Assembly (NCBI GenBank): GCA_033297205.1
Contig: MU859236.1
Location: forward strand, 1-64,000
Direction of reading: 5' to 3'
From: Pseudoneurospora amorphoporcata
Taxonomy: Eukaryota; Ascomycota; Sordariomycetes; Sordariales; Sordariaceae
Length of the DNA stretch: 64,000 nucleotides
Part shown: positions 27,475 to 38,575 of the stretch, one piece after another
Layout of the letters: each line of letters begins with the position of its first letter
Position numbering within the stretch: the first letter of the stretch is position 1
Translations under genes and position numbers: made by a program
The notes under the pieces: model-generated
The model's input: the letters and a program-made list of their open reading frames with translations, nothing else
The model's database searches: none
What the model was told of the DNA's origin: nothing

Positions 27475-28385
27475 TCAAGGCCCAGTGCTCACAGAATTCA
27501 TCAACTCATCCATATGCGCCCTCTCAACAGCCGTGTTCCCACTCTCATCCTCTCTCAACAAAACCGCCAGAACCTCAAGAGGAGGGTTAAGCCCCAATCT
27601 CTCCGCCCTCTGCCAGCGTTTAAGGCGGGTGATTCCAATGCAAGGCTGTTGGCCGATTTCATCGCAGTCAGCCACAGCCCAACTCTCAATGCTTTTTTTC
27701 GCGAAAATCACAAAGAAACGAAAGGGGTGTGACAAAGGGGAGCACAAGGGAAAAAAAAAGAAGCAGAACTTACCCCGTAATGACTGTTGACATCAAAATA
27801 CCTCAGCACTTTCTCCCCCGTCGTCAATCCCTCGGTATGTTTCTTGTGCACGGCCCTTGCCATGCGCGCCGAGTCGATGGAGAGCCAGTAGGCGTCGATG
27901 GCGGATTGGGGGAGTTTGAGAGCGCGTTTCTCAACCTCTGTCCGCTCCGGTTCCTTCTCTTTCACTTGCTCCTTGGGTTCTTCCTCCTTGATTTCCCTCT
28001 TGACGTCCTTGGCCGCGGCTTTCTTCGCAGGGGCAGCCTTCTTCACATTGGCCTTGGCCTTGGCCGCGGCTTTCTTCGCAGGGGCAGCCTTCTTCACATT
28101 GGCCTTGGCCTTGGCCTGTGCCTCCTCCTCATCATCGTGTTCGTCTTCCGATTCGGTTCCAGCAACCTCGACGACCTCCTCATCTTCGACCTTGGGTTCG
28201 ACCTTGACATCCTTGGTCTTTGTCACGGTCTCGGGAGTCTTTTCTTGGACGAGAAGGTCTTTGCCTGTTTTGACGGTCGGCTTGGTGACGCGGTGGTTGA
28301 AGGAGAGGGTCTGCTGTTTGCCTTGGGCAGCGGCAGCAGCGGTAGCGCCGCCGCGAGAGCGGGTGGATTTGCGTGTTACTGGCAT
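27475..28385 (-). CDS. DNA polymerase delta subunit 4 (p12/Cdm1)
   Basis: Exons 28385-27774 and 27645-27475 join in phase to 260 residues; donor GTAAGT, acceptor CAACAG. The C-terminal family signature is split by the intron: LRYFDVNSHYG ends exon 1 and PCIGITRLKRWQRAERLGLNPP begins exon 2. The small subunit stabilises the polymerase delta holoenzyme and helps it interact with PCNA. Near the N-terminus QQTLSFNHRVTKP resembles a PCNA-interacting motif, though its spacing is not canonical. The middle is acidic, then Lys/Ala-rich with two identical 17-residue repeats coded by an exact 51-bp duplication (28011-28061 and 28062-28112). At 260 residues it is more than twice the human p12 length, the excess being the low-complexity N-terminal half. 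Convergent with QNG1. Confidence 0.95.
28011..28112 (-). repeat. Exact 51-bp tandem duplication inside POLD4
   Basis: Two identical 51-base copies in tandem, in frame, each coding KAKANVKKAAPAKKAAA. Identity at every base suggests a recent slippage or unequal-exchange event. Confidence 0.92.
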
Positions 28386-29438
28386 TTTGATTGACCGTTC
28401 TGTAGTGTTGTTCTTGTGCTTTTGGGAGCTGAAGTGTTTTGGGTGGTGCAGTGGCGGATGACGTCAAGTGAGTGGAGTAAGGGATTGAGGTGGAAGTTGG
28501 TGATTGTATTCCGATGGGTATGCTTTGACCGATTTCAAACTTGGGTGACCAGATGGTGAATATAGTCGCAATCTGATGAATGCTTGAAAACGGAATAAAC
28601 AAAGTTTTGTTGCTCCGACGAAAGAGGGGGTGCACGCACGCACGCATGCACAACGGGCGACGCAGGCTGCATCTTTTAGTGGACCATTCCAGTGCTGGCG
28701 GGCCAACCCGAGAGGCGCGACAAATGCGCCAGGTCACGTGTTTCAGTGAAGGTTGCCTGATCCAAGTGGCGTTTGCAGAAACCTTGGGTCGCTAACACGC
28801 GGTGCGTGATTACTCCAGGTTAAACTGTTAGCGGTGGCCCATTTTCCTCAACAATCACTTTTTTTTTCCAGACTGGAGATCTCTTGAAAGAGTCAACTTG
28901 GACACTTCGGTGCTGCAACCCGATACCATTTCCTACAACTTCATTTTTCTTCCAATTGAAAAGTATATACGTCTCTATTTGTTGCCGGTATGTCTTTCAA
29001 TCCACATGCCTCGGACAGGAACCTCAATGCCGAGTTACTGTTTTGGTCAGGTCACGCAACTAACAAATTCTTTAGCGAGCGAGCATCACGCCTCTTCTGA
29101 CACGGGATATCTGAAGTGTCTACCACTCAACCAGCTCTACTCTTCAGATTTCGACCAAAGGGTTCTTGTCATTCCATCCAAACTGTACCAAGTCTTCACA
29201 ACAAAACCTTCATCAACCTCGGCCATCCAGCCCAAGGAAATGCCGAGATAGCATCTTCACCACGCCACCTCCATCCCTCAGTTCAGTTCAGTTGCTCACA
29301 CCAACTCGAGTTGTTCACCGCTCAACTGGCAACCCAGACAACCTTCGCACCTACCATCTCTAGCATTGCCCGTTCAAATCATTCCATCAACAAATCCAAC
29401 TCACCACCCCCCGTTCACAACCCATTACAACCACCAAA
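28386..29438. other. Divergent promoter region, POLD4 / HTH gene
   Basis: About 1 kb between two head-to-head genes. The right half is rich in CA and CCA-type sequence typical of a Neurospora 5' UTR leading to the ATG at 29439. Overlapping 117-codon frames here (28898-29469) have no family resemblance and I do not support them. Confidence 0.45.
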
Positions 29439-30491
29439 ATGCCCGGCCCCCGCTCCACCTCCCACATAAAACAATACACCCCCACCCAATTCTCCACCGC
29501 CATAGCCGCCGTCTCCTCCGGTTCCCTCTCGATCCGCAAAGCCGCCCAAGCGCACTCCATCCCCTTCTCCACCTTACAGCGTCACTTCCAGGGGACTCCC
29601 CAAGCCAAGCGCTCCTACGAGACTTCTTCGCGAGAAATGCAAAAACTTACCCCCGAGCAAGAAGAGAACATCGCCATGTGGGTGCTTGCGCAGGAGAACT
29701 TGGGACTGCCGGTGAAGATGGAGGATATCAGGCGGTTTGCCGATAAAGTGCTGGAGGTGGGGATCAAGGAGGCGAAGGCGGGGCAGACTCCAAAGGGGGG
29801 AGCGGGGAGGAGGAAGTCGGCGGCGGGTGGTACCGGTACGCCGGCCGGTAAGGACGGTGGTAAGGAAGGGGGAGCAGGCGGGGAGGGAGAGGGCAGTGTC
29901 ACAGTGGGAAAGCATTGGGGACCCAAGTTCATGCAGCGACATCCCCAGCTCAAAGCGGCGAGGGAGGCGAGGAGGAAGGAGCTGAAGAAGGGGTTGAGGG
30001 GGAAGCAGGCTGTTGGTGCTTCTGCTGCGTCTGTTGCTGCTACCAACACTCCCACTGCCATCAACAACCCCACCCCAGCCGCCACCAACGGTGCCGCGAA
30101 CGGCCAGACCGGCCAGACCGCTCCTACGTCAGCACCGGTAGCTGCGAGGTTCGCGCCGCCGCCGCAGACTCCTACCCCTGCTGCTGCTTCTGGGCAGAGA
30201 CAACGCAACCGTCAGAAGAACGGCCAGCAACCCCAACCCCAGCATCAGGAGCATGATGATGTTGATCCTGAATTGATGGAGCATGACCAAGATCAGACTG
30301 TCATTGAGGATGAGGAGGACCAGTCAGTTGAAGATGGAGAGGAGGAGGAGGACGACGACGACGACGAGAGCATTGTCGACGTCAAAGACGAAGAAGAGTA
30401 CGAAGACGAGCAAACGCCCGACCAGCAGCTGTTGATGGATTCGCAGCGGTATTCCAGGTTTGCGGTGGCCGTCAACGGTGGGAGGCATTAG
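29439..30491 (+). CDS. Pogo/CENP-B-type helix-turn-helix protein, no transposase core
   Basis: Single exon, 350 residues, good start context (CAAAATGCC). Residues about 8-52 form a psq/pogo-type helix-turn-helix with QFSTAIAAVSSGSLSIRKAA and IPFSTLQRHF. LTPEQEENIAMWVLAQENLGLPVKMEDIRRFADKVL (about 70-105) then begins a CENP-B-type second DNA-binding domain, which resumes after a Gly/Lys-rich insert at VGKHWGPKFMQRHPQLK. This N-terminal pair is that of pogo/Fot-family transposases. The rest is Ala/Pro/Gln-rich and then strongly acidic, with no DDE catalytic domain and no terminal inverted repeats that I could see. It is therefore probably a domesticated nuclear DNA-binding protein rather than an active transposon. 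A truncated element is the alternative, but the intact frame and acidic activator-like tail argue against simple decay. Confidence 0.8.
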   Translation: MPGPRSTSHIKQYTPTQFSTAIAAVSSGSLSIRKAAQAHSIPFSTLQRHFQGTPQAKRSYETSSREMQKLTPEQEENIAMWVLAQENLGLPVKMEDIRRFADKVLEVGIKEAKAGQTPKGGAGRRKSAAGGTGTPAGKDGGKEGGAGGEGEGSVTVGKHWGPKFMQRHPQLKAAREARRKELKKGLRGKQAVGASAASVAATNTPTAINNPTPAATNGAANGQTGQTAPTSAPVAARFAPPPQTPTPAAASGQRQRNRQKNGQQPQPQHQEHDDVDPELMEHDQDQTVIEDEEDQSVEDGEEEEDDDDDESIVDVKDEEEYEDEQTPDQQLLMDSQRYSRFAVAVNGGRH

Positions 30492-31059
30492 GATCATAGC
30501 AGAGCGGGGGATTCCACGAATACGCGGAAGAGGATGAGCAGATTGAGAGAGAGAGAGGGGGGGTGGGGCGATGGGGAGCGGCTTCAGCGGCTCGCGGGTA
30601 GACTGGACTTGACACAAAGTAGAAGACGCTTGACGAGGAGCTTCAAGAGTCCAGAGTTTAGACTAGGGCACTGAGACACGTCCCTAATCTCACGTAATCC
30701 TCTCTCTGCTGACCTCCGTTCCTGTCTCCGGTGCTGGCTGTCTTGTCTAGCTCACTCACTCACTCAGGATGCCTCTATCTATCTGATGAGGGTACTCGAT
30801 CGAGGTGAGGTTACTTACGGACTGGTGTTTTGTTTTGTTTTGTTTTGTTTTGTTTAGAGTCTGCGCGGAGGGCCGGAGGTTGAAGAGCTATGCTGCTGAA
30901 AATGCTTGAGCTTGAACAGAGAGCAAGCAGCAAAAGACTGCGAGAGTGGCACGGAAGGGGGAAAAAAAAAAAGGAAAAAAAGACGGGGCTGTCTTCATGA
31001 TGTTATGGCTTGTATGAAACTACCTACATACTACTAGAAAAAGTTATCCTTCGGTCTAT

Positions 31060-31096
<37 letters not shown>

Positions 31097-32138
31097 AAAT
31101 AGTGTTATATAGATTACTCGGTACTCACGGCGCTACCCGTGTTAATCATTTTTGCTGTACAGAGCAATTAGTGAACATGGACGGACGGACTGGATGCTGC
31201 TCATGGTGGTCGGGAGGGAGACCTGACTTGGACCGTCTTTTGTCTTCTTCCATCAAAGGCTTAACCGACATGACGATTCAAGGATCGTTTGTCGCCAGTA
31301 ACCGGGCTGGATTTACACGTCACGGAGGGCTCAGAGGGTGTGTTGATAATGACATTGAATGAAGGTGGGAAAAAGTGAAGCTTGGGCGGGAGGTGTTGAT
31401 GAGAAGGGAAGGATGTGGCTGATGTATTGAACCTTGACGGAACGAAACGTCGGCAGTCGAATGTCAACAGGAGAAAGAAGAAGGTGGATCTGGCCGCTCA
31501 AAGACTTTTTGACGGCCGCCAACTCCCGTCCAGTCAGTCACAATGTTAACAGGAACAGATAGGTCGAGCGGCAGAATGGCGGGCTGACTTGCGCTTTCGT
31601 TTTTCGTTTTATGTTCTTGCTCGTGGACAATAGTGCTAACCTTGAGTAAGAAACAAAAGAGCTCCCTGTCACCAAAGTGATGTTTCTTCATCAAGTCCCG
31701 CAAACTCTCAGAAGGGAACAGTGCCAAGGATTTTGTCAGATGTTATTCTTTAACCATCTACCTTTAACCTTTCCTTCATCATCATCATCCAGCTACCGAC
31801 GGCAGTGCAGTAAGCCAAAATGAGATGTGTTTCATACATCAATCATTAAGTAAACCATCCATCCATCATCCGTCCCAAGATTATATCCCATCGCAATGGT
31901 ATCATGTCCCGAGCAGCGTAGAAAAAAAAACCAACTCCAATGTATATGTACAAAGAATCTACTAGCCGCCCGACTCCAAACTTTTCCAGGTCATTAAAGA
32001 TTTGGCGGCGCCATTCATCATATCATTAGTTAGTTGTCGGAAAAGCCATCATTCCAAATCGTGTCAGTCAGTCAGATATGTCCGAGTGAGCTCAATCCGA
32101 GCGAGCTCAACACAAGAAAATGTTTGTCGACTTTGCGC
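30492..32138. other. Convergent intergenic region with simple repeats
   Basis: Lies between the 3' ends of the HTH gene and the CFEM gene. Contains GTTTT x6 at 30826-30855 and a TTG run at 31060-31096. I see no gene in it. Confidence 0.5.
31060..31096. repeat. (TTG)12 microsatellite
   Basis: Perfect TTG trinucleotide run of about 37 bases, outside any gene, 570 bases after the HTH gene stop. Confidence 0.9.
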
Positions 32139-33139
32139 TTAGAGAAGCATGGCGGCGAGACCAGCGGCGGCGAAGAAACCGGCGATGGGAGCGGCGGTCT
32201 GCTGAGGGGCCTGGAGGATGTTTGTTAGTATCTTTTGTCTGACTGAGTGGATCTCAAAACGGAGAGAAGGGGATAACTTACAGCACCAGCGGAAGAAGCG
32301 CTGGAGGCCTGGCTCTGGAGAGCAGAGGTGAGGGCGGACCCGGTGACAGACGAGGTGAAAGTGGTGCTACCAACAGTGGTCTCGAAGGTGGAGCTGTCGG
32401 TGGTGACAGTAGAGACAATGGGGTTGGTGACGGTAGTCTCGGGGGCAGAGGTAGCGCCGGCAACGCCAGAGACGCCAGAGACGGTGGTGGTACCGGTGCT
32501 GGTGATGGTGGAATCGCTGCTGGTCAAGGTGGAAGTGAACTCGCTGGTGGTGACGGCGGTGGCGTCGCCAGAGGCAGAGCTAGTGGAACCGCCGGCGCCG
32601 GCGCCACCGGAGGAGACGGTGGTCATGGAGGTGACGGTGCTGGTGGCATCGTTGGAGGTGACGGTGGAGACCACGGTGGAGGTGGTGACGGCGGAAGAAG
32701 AGTCATCAGCGCCGGTGCCCTATGTGGCTGTTAGTGCTGGACTGCTTATTACCAGCGGGAGGCGTGAACTTACAACGTTGATGGTGACACCGGCATCAGC
32801 GCACCACTTCTTGGCCCAGTTGACAGTGGTCTCGGCGTCGGCCTGGGAGCAAATAGCAGCAGAGCAGTCGCGAACGCCGTAGCCGAAGTTGACGTTCTTG
32901 CACAAGCAGGCAGCATCATCACGGCCGCAGTCGAACTCGGAGCCAGCCTTGTCAAGCATGTTGTTACCGCAAGTTCTCTGAAGGGCAAGGTTAGTACATG
33001 GTGTTTTTTTTTGTTTTTTTTCCACGTGGGATGTTAATGATGAGGCTCTACTTACGCCGCAGTTAGGGAAGTTGTCGGGGAAGTTCTGGGCAGAGACGGC
33101 GAGAGCGCCGGCAAGAGTGAGGATGGTAGAGGCCTTCAT
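32139..33139 (-). CDS. CFEM-domain GPI-anchored cell-wall/surface protein
   Basis: Four exons, all phase 0, give 265 residues: 33139-33056, 32977-32774, 32719-32282 and 32210-32139, with GTAAGT donors. Residues 1-17 are a secretion signal (MKASTILTLAGALAVSA). A CFEM domain follows with eight cysteines: NFPNCG, RTCGN, FDCG, ACLCK, VRDC, AAIC and KKWC. An Asp lies in the FDCGRDDAACLC stretch, where the family often has a haem-binding Asp. About 145 residues of Ser/Thr/Val/Gly-rich stalk, likely O-glycosylated, lead to a hydrophobic tail ending AGFFAAAGLAAMLL that fits a GPI-attachment signal. Fungal CFEM proteins sit in the wall or membrane and act in haem/iron uptake, adhesion or wall integrity. 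The exact role here is not shown. Introns 1 and 2 bracket the CFEM core as one exon. Confidence 0.94.
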
Positions 33140-36100
33140 TTTGATGGATGTAGGGATGTTGTTGGTTGGGTGGTTACTAGTGTAGGTGTGTTCGTTGTGG
33201 TTGACGACTAGGTCGAGATATTATGTTGAAGGTGAGTGAGGAAGGAGCAAGAGACAAGAAGTCGCGGTCGAGTTTTTTGGTGTTGGTGGTGGGGCAGGGG
33301 AAAGGTGAGAGTAGAGTGAATGGTCGGGCTGATTTGGGAAGAGGGTGGTGCAAATTAAATGTCGTCTGGTCCTTCGAAGTGAGACAAACGCAGGAATTGA
33401 GTGCTGGGCAGGGTAGGCTGGATGAGATGGAAGATGGAAAGGACTCGACTGGAATGTAGCACCTCGTGCCTTCCTGTTTATAATTTACCACCGACAGTGG
33501 TGAAATGAGTGACGCCGACGGAACGGGCCAGGGCAGCCACGGTTTGTGCCCACAACAGGAAACAACGAACAGTGCTTTTCGTCTGTCTCCATTCAGGTCG
33601 ACCAGGTTGCTCGGCTGTCCCACCAAACAAAAAGTGGAGTCTGATCTTGGTGTTGTCATTCCCGCCGTCGTCTCCATCAGAGAGCAGCGAGCGACTCCAT
33701 CGTTGTCCGGATGCAACCAAGGTGCTACGACGTCGGTCGTCCAGCAAGGACCATTCACAAACCATTCACCACCAGCTGGGACCCCGGTTTCCAGTTGGCT
33801 GGTACAAAGAACTTGGTCGACCGTGGTCGCGGCACTCTCCAGGAAACCAGACCCTTTGTTTGGGACCTCTCAGATCTCGCTGCCCAGATCCATTTCATCA
33901 CCCAGTACGAAAAACAAAGACAAACGATGCCCGATATCATCATTGACACTACCACCACCAGCCACCAGCCCCGTGGATTGTGTTTCTTTTTGGGTTTTGT
34001 CCCGAACAACATCAAGGACGAGCCTAGATTCAGTTTGTATCTCCGTCGCAAACTGTGATTGCGACCACTAGCAGCTAGCTCACAGCTGGTCGAGCTGGTC
34101 TAGCAAATGTGGTCGCATCACCGGTGATAAGGTGACCGAGTGACGTTGCTTGCAGGGCCCAGGTCAGGGTGTCAGGTCGTCCAGGGCAGGCTTGCCAAGG
34201 CCAGGGCGAGCTCTCTTCCATGTTGCAAGGAACTGAAAGGAGGAAAAAGAAAAGAGAAAAGAAAAAGGGCAGCAAAAAAAAGCAAGCCACATTACCTGGT
34301 ATGCACTGCACCTAGAAGCTTAGCTGGCAGAGGCACACAGCTGGTGCGGTACCTACCTCATCTCCCTGTCACCATATGCGCTGTGACCTATTTGCCCTTT
34401 TGTTTCTTTTTTTTTCCTTTCTTTGCTTTCTGGGTTATGGCTGCTGTGCGGTATGTGCTGTGCCTGGCGAGCCAAGAACTAAGTAAGGGATGCCATGTTT
34501 CTGTTCCTGTTCCTGAAGTTGGATACCTAGCAAGCAAAGATCATTCATCAAATCACCAACTCCCCTCGGCAGGCAACAGGCAAGTTGGAGATGATGAGGT
34601 GAAGCAACAATCAGAGCAGAGCAAGGTCGCTCCCGTGTTTCAAAAAACCGGCCATTTGCCGTGGTACACAGCGGATTGGTGAGATTTGGACCATAAAACC
34701 TGCCACCAGACTGCCGTGGCCGTTCTCACTGGCTGAGTGCTGGATGGAAGCATGGAAGCAAGCAAGAGATGCTGCTGTGACGGAAGAGGCTGGGTTTCCT
34801 CGGTGCCAAGCAGCCAAGCCCAGATTTTCAAAGGCCGCTGCCCGATCGTACAGTGTTTGCGTAAGCCGATGTTTCTGTCCAGCCTTTCGGAAGCCCACCT
34901 CCCGACGACGTCTGGTTGAAGAACCCTTTTCTTCTTGATGATGATCGCTCGCAAAACTGGGAATGGCTTCTTGGGATTCCAGGTGGGGAAACGCGGTGTT
35001 GTCAGTGAGCTTGTGTCGATGATGTTGCTCTGTGGAGAGCTCTCCACTCTACACTAGGCCGGTCTAGGGCTTTGGCCAGTGCTAGCTGGATGCTGGGCAA
35101 GGAATATGGCAATGTCCGATTGGTCAATTTGTCAAGATTTATCTGAAACCCTGGATTCGCTCGTCGTCTGTCGCTTGTCGTCGCTTGGCCTGCGGGCAGG
35201 GTGGACCAATACAGACAGTGGGCAGTGGGGCATTTTTTCTTCTAGACCTCCCCTCCTCCGCCCCCACTTGACCACGAACCAAAAGTCCCAGAGGGCTGGT
35301 TTTACTTTCTCGATAGTTTCTAGGCGGTTTGGAGGAGCATGTTTGTTTACACATGTCGTTGGAAATATCAGATGAGGGGAAGGATTGGTACCTGCGGCGG
35401 CGCCCGTCAGCACTCACTTTCGGTTTAAGCTCGATCCATGCCGATTTGGCGACGTGCTAGCGGTGCATCCCGCATCATCAAGTGGAGACGTGCCAAGAAC
35501 TGGAGAGTGGACTGATGTCATGAGCACCACACAAATCTTCTGCTCTGTTCGAGCCTGCCTGCCTGCTCTGTTGATAAGCAAGTGTCGTCGTTGTCGGCTG
35601 CCATTCCCAACTCTGTCGTTCGCATGAACAAGAGGAGATTATTTTTTTTCTTGAATCGCGATGGGCCCTGATTCAAACCATGACTCGCCCATCTCCGAAA
35701 TCGCAGACTAGCGACAACAAGACAGAAAGGCTGGGAATTGCTCCGCCTTGAGCAACAAAAAAACCATCGACAGCTGAAGTGTGGAGCCCTTTGCCGCATC
35801 GTGCTAGCAAAGGCTAGGCTGCCCCGCTGAACGTGGTCACTCGCGTCCCGCTTGACTTCAGCCCAGAGATACAGCCTGAAGACACCCACAAGAGACAGAG
35901 AGGTTACAGAGGCCTCACCAACCTCACCACCAGACATCTGGACTCGAAAAAAGAAGCAACGAGAGGGCATCAAGCTCTTTTTAGTGGACTTTTCGGTGAG
36001 ACACGCTGGCCACCATTGCCTCTGTGCATGCACCACGTCGCCCACGATCTTCGTCCGAGTCCCAGTCTGAGCAACAAGGACGGGGACATCGTCAAGGCAA

Positions 36101-37915
36101 TTGTCTCTTTACCGGATGCTCATGACGGCGAGAGGTTTAAAATCTCATGAACCATCATTCACAACATAGTCCGTACTCCACTGCAGCAAAAAAAAAAAAA
36201 AAAAAAGGTTTTACCCTGCAGTCTGCACAGCCTGAACAAAAAAGAAGAAAAGAGAAGATGGAAAGAAAACAAAAAGCCTCCCAACCACCTCGTGATAGTA
36301 GGTATGTAGTCGAAGACGCGGACACTACCGAAGAACCGCAACCGCACTGCACATATCGTCCAGAGCGGGATCTCGACCTACCCTTTTGCATTCTGGGGCT
36401 GCAGTTGCAATGCAATGCCGAACCGAACCTCATCTCAAGAAACTCACCTCAACCAAGATACAGTCATCAACCCATTCGTCACCAAGTAGTAACACAAGCA
36501 ATCCCGGCCCTTTGCCCCTGTGTACCACCATCCTCATTTCCCATCTCCGTCATCTAGCTGCGAACACCAGCATCATACAGCATAACACTCATTTATTACA
36601 CGCTTCACAATAGACACACAAACACAGCGACGGGTAACGGGTCACTCCGTCCCTCCTTTGCGGCCCACCTTTGTGAGCTTTGTGATCTCTTGTCCTCTCA
36701 CTTGTGTGAGCCTGTGCGTCCTTGGTGTATCAGGATTGACCTTGCTTGCAGTTCTGCTTGTTGGGGGACGCACTTTACCGTTTAGTTGTACATGGCAAAG
36801 CCCCTTCTTCTTTCACCATCCTCTTGTTTGCAATTTTCAAATTGTCCGCCTTTTTGCTTTTCTTTCGACTCATCTCAATTCGGTTTCTATCAACCCAAAC
36901 GGAGAATTTGTTTCTTTTGCAAAGGTTTTCTAGATTACCCACCAAAATCTCACAACTCATGCTCCGGGGTCCGCTGCTTTTCGGATCAAGAAAGCTGCCT
37001 CGGAGCGAGAGTCTTCAAGAGTCTAGCCCACGTGGACTTGGTGCAGCCGCACGCTACGAATCATGTGTATGCATGCTTCGTGCAGTGGTTTGCATACTTC
37101 TGCAGATTCAAGTGATGTGCAGCCTTTACCCCCTCTTAAATGCCTCAGCTATCAAAAACTCGAAGTCGAGCTGAGAAGGCGCATACATAATCGCGGTGTA
37201 CGATGAATCGGATCGTCAACTACACGATCCGGACGGATACAAACATTTAGTAAAGGCGGACATTTGATCGTAGGGTGATGTTTTCAAGGTGTAACGTGCG
37301 AAGAAGCTCACTTCGAAAGTTCGGATGAAGTTGAAACGAACGATGGGTCTATCCGCCGGGAAAGACGATATCGGAGCTTTTCAGCATGGAAAGTTTCGCT
37401 CATAAAAAATGTCAAAACAACGAAAATACCTTCCTTCATTGGAGACGTCTGGCGGCTGTCTCATATCACGGATGCTAGTAAGAGGCCATCAGCACATTGT
37501 CCTCGGACGTCATCGGACTTGAACGCAGTAAAAAGAAACCACCACACTCAATCAAAACTACCATCACCAAACCCAACCCTCGGCATTAACTGCCAAGTGT
37601 CCAGTGCCAAAATATCAACCATCTAGAATTCCAGACGGATCCTCACCAAACATCCACCCAACTTCGTCATCATCCCAATCCCCACGTTCCCAAAAAGACC
37701 CTCCATATCTCCACCAGGTACGTAGCCCGACCCGATCGCCGATCACGCAGTTCGTTCACTCCATCTAATTCCACTCCTCACGATTCCACTCCCCACACGG
37801 AAAAAAAAAATAAAATAAAAATGAAATAAAACTAAAAATAAAAATAAAAATACTCCCAGAAAGTCAAAGTCTCTGAAACAGAATGAGACCTAGCAAAATA
37901 AATTGCAAAAAGGTG
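33140..37915. other. 4.8 kb without a recognisable protein gene
   Basis: The first few hundred bases are the CFEM promoter. Several 100-190 codon frames exist on both strands (for example 33505-34071 plus and 35518-36045 minus), but they overlap each other and resemble no family. There is a purine-rich tract near 34230-34280 and an A run at about 36186-36206. An A/T-rich AAAAT/AAATA stretch at 37801-37856 precedes the 5S gene. Confidence 0.45.
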
Positions 37916-37916
37916 C

Positions 37917-37927
37917 CCCAAAAAAAA
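37917..37927 (-). terminator. RNA polymerase III T-tract after 5S
   Basis: An eight-T run on the minus strand directly at the 3' end of the 5S gene; the standard pol III stop. Confidence 0.8.
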
Positions 37928-38043
37928 TACAACACCAGGGATTCGCTGGTCGTCACCGACCCAACTACTAGTCTGGCCCTCACTGGCTTATCTATGGGAG
38001 AGCAGACGGGATCCCGAGTTTTCCAGTGGGTATGGTCGTATGT
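37924..38043 (-). rRNA. 5S ribosomal RNA gene, divergent isotype
   Basis: Minus-strand gene of about 120 nt. It begins ACATACGACCAT and contains the internal control-region stretch around AGTAGTTGGGT and the conserved ACCAGCGAATCCCT before GTTGTAT. These match the Neurospora 5S sequence as I remember it, including the ends. The middle differs at many positions from the common alpha type, but the changes look paired: CACTGG in the 5' half faces CCAGTG in the 3' half, where the alpha type has TGTGG and CCACA. A TATATA box lies 26-31 bases upstream and an 8-base T run (on the RNA strand) follows directly, so it has the signals for RNA polymerase III transcription. Neurospora 5S genes are known to be dispersed and of several isotypes. 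The exact 3' end is uncertain by a few bases. Confidence 0.93.
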
Positions 38044-38068
38044 GATTATTTTGGTGAGACACAAAGGC

Positions 38069-38074
38069 TATATA
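38069..38074 (-). promoter_or_regulatory. TATA box of the 5S gene
   Basis: TATATA 26-31 bases upstream of the 5S start. Neurospora 5S genes are known to need an upstream TATA element near this distance, unlike animal 5S genes. Confidence 0.8.
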
Positions 38075-38461
38075 CACCAAGCGAGAGAAAGAGGGCGCAA
38101 TTGGGAGTTTCTCGATCGAGTCGTCTTGCAATACGGTAGTCCAGGGACTGTAGGCGTTTGAAAAGGGGGGGGGGGGAGTAGTTTTCAATATGTACTCACC
38201 TCTAGGGTTCTTGGGAGAGGTTGAAAAGAACTCTATTATTCCTTCTGGGCGACTTGCACCGTCCATTCCGCTTTCCTCCTTATTACTCCGTATTTCCATG
38301 TCTTGGTTGTCATGCTCTCATTTCCATCTTTTCATTCATCCATCTCCTTTCGCCACCTTCTTTTCTCATATTCTGAGCCAGGCGGCTGAAGCGGGAAACT
38401 TAACATACATGGAAGCTCAAAGTCATCTGTGTGGATTGTACAGGCAGTATGTGGCTATCAG

Positions 38462-38575
38462 GACGGGCAGAAACTGATTTATCTGTAGACAGACAAAAAT
38501 TGATTTGTTGCAGACGGGCAGGAACTGATCTGTTCCAGACGAGCAAATCCTGATTTGACTGCAGACGGGCCAGAG
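38462..38575. repeat. 25-bp degenerate minisatellite
   Basis: Four and a half tandem units, each beginning GACGGGCA or a variant and containing CTGATTTG. Units start at 38462, 38488, 38513, 38538 and 38563. The period is 25-26 bases, with several differences between units. It codes for nothing I recognise and lies about 420 bases from the 5S gene. Confidence 0.8.

Noticed and set aside
28898..29469. Two 117-codon frames ahead of the HTH gene
   Set aside because: They lie in leader-like C/A-rich sequence and overlap the true start in other frames.
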